Assembly (NCBI RefSeq): GCF_004114935.1
Contig: NZ_CP022221.1
Span: forward strand, 2,625,001-2,689,000
Direction of reading: 5' to 3'
Length of the DNA stretch: 64,000 bases
Source of the DNA: Bradyrhizobium zhanjiangense
GTDB taxonomy: Bacteria > Pseudomonadota > Alphaproteobacteria > Rhizobiales > Xanthobacteraceae
Shown here piece by piece: positions 58,823-64,000 of the stretch; within the stretch, counting starts at the first letter, position 1, and the number at the start of each line of letters is the position of its first letter. Under the pieces are notes generated by a model, which saw only the letters and a program-made list of their open reading frames with translations, had not been told where the DNA came from and searched no databases. The position numbers and the translations under genes are program-made.

Positions 58823-61285
58823 ATGAGCATCAAAACGAAGCCACCGGAAGCGCTGTGCCAATTGAAAGTGGTCGAGATCGGGAGCTCGGCTGCAACTAAC
58901 TACTGCGCGAGATTGTTTGCCGATTTCGGCGCGGACGTGCAGAAGGTTGAGCCTCCGCAAGGCGATCCACTGCGACGGAGCATGCCGCTAACGCCCAACG
59001 GGCAAAGCGCGTGGTTCGCATTTCTGAGCTTCAACAAGTCGAGTATCGTGATCGACCCAACCGATTCACAGGCCAGCACGCGACTAACTACACTGATTGG
59101 AGGTTGCGATATTCTGATCGATGGTCGCGATGTTGATGCCGCAGATTGCCCGTCTATTGATTTGGCCGAGGTCCGCCGGCTTCGTCCCGGATTAATTTGC
59201 CTCCAAGCGAGCTGGTTCGGCCAAAAGGGCCCCTATGCCGGCTTGGCCGCCACCGATTCAACCGTCCGGGCGCTCGCCGGCCTTATCAAGTTGGTTGGAT
59301 CAGTCGATGGCCCCCCGATCTACGCACCGGATTTCCAAACGGGCATCCTAGCGGGCCTGTGGGGCTTCATCGCGGCAGTTTCGTCGCTGGTTGCTCAAAC
59401 GCACAGTGGAGGAGGGCGGACGTGGTCGCTCAATATTTTTGAATCGAGCCTCGCTCTCAGTGAGTATCTAGTGTCTGAGGCGTTTGCGCGCGGCGATGTG
59501 ATGAGACGGATTGGCGTCAATCGGTTTTGGCCAGCTTCTCCAGTTGGAATTTACGAAACCAGAAAGGGCTGGCTCGGCGTCACGATCGTAACACCGGCAC
59601 AGTGGCGCGCATTCTGCGATATGCTCGGCCTATCCGAACTGCGTAGCGAGTCGGACTGGATTTTTGGCGAAGATCGTCTGAAGCACCTGGAGAAGTTCGA
59701 ACAAGCGTTCGTGCCCAGGTTGAAAGCGCGAACCGCACAGGAATGGTTTCAAGAGGGGCAAAAGCGACGACTTCCAGCTGTGCTGGTGCCCGAAATATCC
59801 GATCTGCTCCGGGACAGCGAGAAGAACGCGCGCGGGGCGATTGTGCCTATTCTGCTAGGTGAAGAAAAGAGCCTGACGGTCGGATCGGCTCAGCGGCTGA
59901 CATTGACGCCGCCGCGTAGGCGCGGAAAGGTTCCGGCAGTAGGTGAGCGGCAGAGCAACGAGAACGTACGAAGAGATCTTCACGCCGGTAATTCGGCGAC
60001 GCCCCTACAGATGGAGGCCGCCCGGCAGCCATTGCACGGAATTCGGGTCATCGACTTTTCAATGGGCTGGGCAGGCCCGTTGTGTACGCGCACGCTGGCG
60101 GATCTCGGAGCAGACGTAATCAAGATTGAGGCTATCCAGTATCCGGACTGGTGGCGCGGCGTCGACCGAAGCCCTTCTTATATCAATGCGCAGATGTACG
60201 AAAAAGCCGTAAGATTTTGTATCATGAACCGCAACAAGCGCGGCATCACACTTGACCTCACGCGCCCCCGAGGCCTCGATCTAGCAAAACAGCTTTTGAC
60301 GAGCGCTGATGCTGTCGTGGACAATTACTCGGTCGACGTGCTGCCGAAGCTCGGGCTTGGCTACGACGTTGTCAGCACACTTAACCCTCGACTCGTCATG
60401 TTATCAATGTCGGCCTTTGGCTCAAACAGCGTCAATCGTGATTGCCGGGCCTATGGCTCGACTCTAGAGCAGGGCTCGGGGTTACCAAGTGTGGTTGGAA
60501 ATCCCAATGACATGCCGGTGATGAGCCACGTTGCGTTTGGGGACCCCGTAGGTGGGTTAAATGGCTGTGCTGCAGTACTGGTAGGCCTGATACACGCCCG
60601 CAACACTGGACAGGGACAGTTCATCGATCTCGCCCAGATCGAATGCATGATGCCGTTTGCGGCGCCATGGATTACGGTTCATTCGACCGGCGGTACGCCG
60701 CCAACGCGATATGGCAATCGACATCCCCAGTTCGTGCCGCACGGCTGCTTCCGATGTGCGGGTGAAGACAATTGGATTATGGTGGCCGCGACGAACGCCG
60801 AAATGTGGCAGAGGCTTGCCCAAGTCATCGGCCGGCCAGATTGGGCCGCGGATCCGTCGCTTAAGTTTGTTGAAGCTCGCCGCAGAATCGAAGAAGCGAT
60901 TGAGAGGGGCATCGAAGCATGGACGCTCACTCGGCACGCGGAGCAGGCCATGTCCGAGTTACAAGGCGTGGGGGTGGCGGCCGGCGTAGCCCGCCTCCCA
61001 ATCGACCTCCTCAATGATCGCCACCTCCGGTCTCGCTCATTTTTCCAGGACGTCGAGCGCGCTTTCATAGGGCGGCATCCGCAGCCATCAATGCCCATTC
61101 GCGAGAGTTCCGCGCCCTATCCAATCCGCGCAGCGGCGCCAACTCTGGGACAACACAATATAGAGGTCCTATCTGATCTTTTGGGCCTCTCCGATGCTCA
61201 AATCGCTGAATTGGTGGCGGAGGACATAATTGGGGCAGCGGTGCGTGCCGAACGAGGTCCCGCAACAACAGAGAAGGTTTCTTAG
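58823..61285 (+). CDS. Tandem class III (CaiB/BaiF) CoA-transferase fusion
   Basis: 820 residues with two complete CaiB domains. Domain 1 (about 10-370) opens LKVVEIGSSAATNYCARLFADFGADVQKVE and keeps the catalytic-type aspartate (Asp145 in AATDSTVRALAGL). Domain 2 (about 395-800) opens GIRVIDFSMGWAGPLCTRTLADLGADVIKIE and has serine (Ser546 in YGSTLEQGSGL) where that aspartate is expected. The linker is about 40 polar residues. Class III enzymes move CoA between carboxylic acids. Tandem fusions are known in DddD, the DMSP CoA-transferase/lyase, but in DddD the working aspartate is reported in the second domain, so the role here may differ. Intact, in a setting with MaoC hydratases. Confidence 0.88.
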   Translation: MSIKTKPPEALCQLKVVEIGSSAATNYCARLFADFGADVQKVEPPQGDPLRRSMPLTPNGQSAWFAFLSFNKSSIVIDPTDSQASTRLTTLIGGCDILIDGRDVDAADCPSIDLAEVRRLRPGLICLQASWFGQKGPYAGLAATDSTVRALAGLIKLVGSVDGPPIYAPDFQTGILAGLWGFIAAVSSLVAQTHSGGGRTWSLNIFESSLALSEYLVSEAFARGDVMRRIGVNRFWPASPVGIYETRKGWLGVTIVTPAQWRAFCDMLGLSELRSESDWIFGEDRLKHLEKFEQAFVPRLKARTAQEWFQEGQKRRLPAVLVPEISDLLRDSEKNARGAIVPILLGEEKSLTVGSAQRLTLTPPRRRGKVPAVGERQSNENVRRDLHAGNSATPLQMEAARQPLHGIRVIDFSMGWAGPLCTRTLADLGADVIKIEAIQYPDWWRGVDRSPSYINAQMYEKAVRFCIMNRNKRGITLDLTRPRGLDLAKQLLTSADAVVDNYSVDVLPKLGLGYDVVSTLNPRLVMLSMSAFGSNSVNRDCRAYGSTLEQGSGLPSVVGNPNDMPVMSHVAFGDPVGGLNGCAAVLVGLIHARNTGQGQFIDLAQIECMMPFAAPWITVHSTGGTPPTRYGNRHPQFVPHGCFRCAGEDNWIMVAATNAEMWQRLAQVIGRPDWAADPSLKFVEARRRIEEAIERGIEAWTLTRHAEQAMSELQGVGVAAGVARLPIDLLNDRHLRSRSFFQDVERAFIGRHPQPSMPIRESSAPYPIRAAAPTLGQHNIEVLSDLLGLSDAQIAELVAEDIIGAAVRAERGPATTEKVS

Positions 61286-61759
61286 AACTGAAGCTCTGTC
61301 GATTCGCCAGCGTCGCGCTAGCTCATTAACTGAAATGATGCGAAGCCCGATGACGTTCGGGGTTTCCTATACGAAAACGACTGCTCAGCTTCGTCAGGCT
61401 CTCGCCGACGATCAAGACATTTGTGCTCGTTCCACTTCGCGACAACTCCGTAGCGCCCGGCGACCGTTCTGAGGCTCTATTAACTGTTTGTATTGCTGGG
61501 CGGAGTGCTCCCAGAACTTTGTCCTACAAGGCATCCTTCGAATCGTAAGGCTGAAATCAAAACACTTTGCCCTGCTGGACTTGGTAGCTGCGCGAGGACG
61601 AGCAAGAATCTAGCTGAATGGGACTGGAGCTCGAACTAACGGCAAGCAGGATGTTGCCAAACCTTCGGCGTGCGCTGACCCTAAAATGCCCACCTGACAT
61701 ACGAGCGAGATAAATGAGACGTACGCAGGTATGTTGAACACCTTTCATGGAGAATGAAA
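61286..61759. other. Gene-free stretch before the oxoamine synthase gene
   Basis: No gene, terminator or sigma-54 element with correct spacing seen. Supplies GGAG before ATG 61760. Confidence 0.5.
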
Positions 61760-62980
61760 ATGCGACAGCAGATCGCTCAAAATAACCGCTACTGGTTGGA
61801 CGAGAGCCATCTCCATGCAGCTCAGATGGCTCGTCTCGTACCCGTCCAGGGACACGCCAGTAGCGGACGTACTATTGCTTGCCTCAATGGCCGGCTTTAC
61901 GGCCATGCGCGGCTGATTGATTTCGCCCGATGCTCCTATCTGGGCCTGCACGATCATCCGGTGATCGTGGCCGGCGCGATCGAGGCGATCGAGGCGCATC
62001 GATCGTTGCACCTGTCCTACGTCCCGACCCGCCTGAACGAACTAGAGGAGAGTCTTTCTGACATTTTTGGCTCACGCGTAATCGCGCTGTCCAGTGGCAT
62101 GCTGGCCAATTTGGGCGCGATGCCTATTCTGGCCTCAGGGCAATTCACTGGCGGCAGGAGGCCTGTCGTCGCCTTCGACCAGTCTGTACACATCTCGCTT
62201 GCTCATCACAAGCCGGTAGTGGCTAATGAAACCGCCTTAGAAACGATAGCGCATAACGACATCAACGCTCTCGAGCGCTTGTGCCGTGATCATTCGGTGG
62301 TCGCCTACGTGTGCGACGGCGTCTATTTCAGGGGCGGCTATGCTCCGATAAAGGAGCTGCGCCAGCTCCAGGAACGTTATGGGCTCTTTCTATATATCGA
62401 CGACGCTCAGGGCATATCGCTCTTCGGACGCCAAGGTGAAGGATTCGCTCGTTCTCAGTTTTCCAAAGTCCTAGGTGACCGAACTGTCATAGCAGCCTCA
62501 CTCGCCAAGGGGTTTGGTGCCTCAGGCGGAGTTCTGATGGTTGGACTCGCAGATCACGAGGCGCTGATCCGAAAGTCCTCCATTTCGTATTCATTTTCGG
62601 CGGCGCCAAGCGCGGCTGCGATAGGTGCGGCGCTCGCGTCATGCAAAATTCACCGATCGCCTGAGCTGGGCCAGCGCCAACGGCGGTTGACGCAACTCAC
62701 TCAGCTCTTTGACCGTGGTGTCGCCACCGCTGAACGAGGCAATTCACTTCCGATCCGGACCATCGTCATCGGGTCTGAAGTCAACGCGACGGCCATTGCA
62801 AGACGGCTGCTGGATTGCGGCTTCTATACCTTAGTGGACGTGCAGACCGTCGCGCAAGGGAGGGCGGCAATTCGAGTGTGCATTACAGCGGAACATGAGT
62901 TCTGCGATATAGAACGGCTATGTGACTGCATTCTGGAAATAACAGCCGAAGTAACGGGAAAGCCCTACCCTCTGAGGTGA
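61760..62980 (+). CDS. Alpha-oxoamine synthase family PLP enzyme (KBL/BioF/CqsA-like)
   Basis: 406 residues from ATG 61760 (GGAG at 7 bases). ATG 61754 is also in frame. Fold-type I PLP enzyme: FARCSYLGLHDHPVI, HLSYVPTRLNELEE, substrate glycine/acyl region ALSSGMLANLGAMP, Asp in LYIDDAQGISLFG, and PLP lysine 250 in AASLAKGFGASGGVLM. Family members condense an amino acid with an acyl-CoA, releasing CoA and usually CO2, to give an alpha-amino ketone (BioF, ALA synthase, Kbl, the CqsA autoinducer synthase). The active-site loop SLAKGFG is closer to CqsA-type than to BioF. With CoA transferase and hydratases nearby it could receive a purpose-made acyl-CoA. Intact. Confidence 0.88.
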   Translation: MRQQIAQNNRYWLDESHLHAAQMARLVPVQGHASSGRTIACLNGRLYGHARLIDFARCSYLGLHDHPVIVAGAIEAIEAHRSLHLSYVPTRLNELEESLSDIFGSRVIALSSGMLANLGAMPILASGQFTGGRRPVVAFDQSVHISLAHHKPVVANETALETIAHNDINALERLCRDHSVVAYVCDGVYFRGGYAPIKELRQLQERYGLFLYIDDAQGISLFGRQGEGFARSQFSKVLGDRTVIAASLAKGFGASGGVLMVGLADHEALIRKSSISYSFSAAPSAAAIGAALASCKIHRSPELGQRQRRLTQLTQLFDRGVATAERGNSLPIRTIVIGSEVNATAIARRLLDCGFYTLVDVQTVAQGRAAIRVCITAEHEFCDIERLCDCILEITAEVTGKPYPLR

Positions 62981-63406
62981 TATGAGCCTCGGCTGCAAGA
63001 AGAGAGCTCAACGGTCCGCACATTGGCATGCAGCCAATCCATGCTCGAGTCACGCGCATATGCTCGCTAAACTACCCTAATGCCATTGTGAAGAGCTTTC
63101 GCTCCAGCGGGTCGATAGTCGTTCTGCCAGTCGGTCGTGTTTGGTGTGACGCGATTCTTTGACCATCGCCGCTCGGATTGCTTTGACCCAAGTTGTCGAT
63201 ACCCCGCGTAGCGATCGCCCGCACCATGTTCAGCGAGATCACGCACCTGCAAGCCGCGGTTGACCCCATCGATAAGGCAATTGAACAGAAGAGCGTTCGG
63301 GCCGCGGCGGAAAGCCTCGCCGATACTCACCTGATGGTGCTCGTGGCTGCAATCGGCTCCTGTGTCATCTGCGCCCGCGAAGCGGGCTTTCTGGTCGGCA
63401 GGCTTA
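62981..63406. other. Gene-free stretch before IS427 copy C
   Basis: A 75-codon plus-strand frame at 63193-63420 (TMFSEITHLQAAVDPIDKAIEQ, MVLVAAIGSCVICAREAGF) runs into the IS end and could be the start of a truncated gene. I do not recognise it. Confidence 0.4.
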
Positions 63407-64000
63407 GGGTCTGTACCTAATTAGCGAACTCTGATTCCCTCGCAGCTGGTTGATTCCACGCGGGGAACTTCGATGCGCAAAGGACTGTTCTGGCTCAACG
63501 ACAAGCAATGGGCTCTGATAGAGCCGCATCTGCCAACGAACCAGACCGGACCGGTGCGCGACGACGATCGACGCGTCATCAGCGGTCTCATTCACATGCT
63601 TCAGTGCGGCGCACGCTGGCGCGATTGCCCGCCCGACTATGGTCCGTACACGACGATCTACAATCGTTTCAATCGCTGGGCCAAGCGCGGACATTGGCGG
63701 GCGATCTTTGAAGCGCTCGCCTGCTGCGGCGAAGACGGCGTGACTTTGTCCATCGACTCCACCACGATCAAAGCGCATCGCTCGGCGAGCGGCGGAAAAG
63801 GGGGAGCATGAACAAGCGATCGGCCGCTCGCGCGGCGGGCGGACCACGAAAATTCACGCGCTGAGCGACCCTGACTGCAGACCTTGCGCATTTCATCTCA
63901 CTCCAGGCCAGGACGCTGATATTGCCGCAGCGCCAACCCTTTTGGAACTCGCGCCACCCATGTCTGCCCTCATTGGCGACAAAGGGTACGACGGCGACGG
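63407..64000 (+). mobile_element. IS427-type element, copy C, cut by the window edge
   Basis: Starts GGGTCTGTACC after CTTA, like copies A and B. First transposase frame 63473-63811 is intact (MRKGLFWLNDKQWALIEPHLP to TTIKAHRSASGGKGG). The second frame follows over the GGAAAAGGGGG slip site and is open to the edge (LAPPMSALIGDKGYDGDG). Confidence 0.9.

Noticed and set aside
1..64000. CRISPR array, tRNA or rRNA genes, nod boxes, replication origin
   Set aside because: Read for repeat-spacer patterns, cloverleaf ends and NodD-type motifs; nothing convincing was seen, though a tRNA could be missed by eye.

Overview
The window looks like part of the accessory symbiosis island of a Bradyrhizobium-type rhizobium. 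The evidence is a Bradyrhizobium-style porin, very high insertion-sequence (IS) density (about 40 percent of the window), many decaying metabolic genes, and two exact sigma-54 (-24/-12) promoters, one of which has a NifA upstream activator site and an IHF-like site. No nod, nif or fix structural gene is present, and I saw no tRNA, rRNA or CRISPR array. The taxonomic call is an inference.

Region 1 (1-14.6 kb): the end of a polyamine-type ABC transporter operon is cut by an IS3-family element. It is followed by a complete class I cytochrome P450 system (P450, two single-cluster ferredoxins, FAD ferredoxin reductase), an amidase pseudogene, a broken IS630, and an Lrp/AsnC regulator divergent from an aldehyde dehydrogenase/class III aminotransferase operon. 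A second, same-orientation copy of the IS3 element closes the block, so 10.7 kb of catabolic/oxidative genes lie between two direct IS copies.

Region 2 (14.6-31.8 kb): an IS5-family element split by an IS110-type element; an alpha/beta hydrolase that lacks its nucleophile; a MarR regulator; a porin; and an intact scoA/scoB-type CoA transferase pair. Then comes a deep transposon nest in which an IS256 element carries an IS1182 and an IS110, the latter carrying an IS427-type IS5 element. IS66 and IS3 remnants follow.

Region 3 (31.8-42.8 kb): a solute-binding-protein pseudogene, a methyltransferase, an IS91-type element with its own tyrosine recombinase, an IS21 with an IS110 inside it, and a frameshifted carnitine-dehydrogenase-like/BKACE gene pair.

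Region 4 (42.8-64 kb): an exact sigma-54 promoter precedes a 96-codon ORF and an enoyl-CoA hydratase gene. An IS427 copy is interrupted by a group II intron whose domain V is itself interrupted by a second group II intron. An MFS exporter follows, then a second exact sigma-54 promoter with NifA and IHF sites that drives a hydratase-2 (MaoC) gene. Downstream are another MaoC gene, a tandem class III CoA-transferase fusion and an alpha-oxoamine synthase, and the window ends in a third IS427 copy.

Interpretation: the intact genes of region 4 (CoA activation, two hydratases, a crotonase, a PLP enzyme that condenses an acyl-CoA with an amino acid, and an exporter) could form a NifA-regulated pathway making and exporting an amino-ketone type metabolite. 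I cannot match this gene set to a described pathway. Product and substrate are not readable from the sequence.
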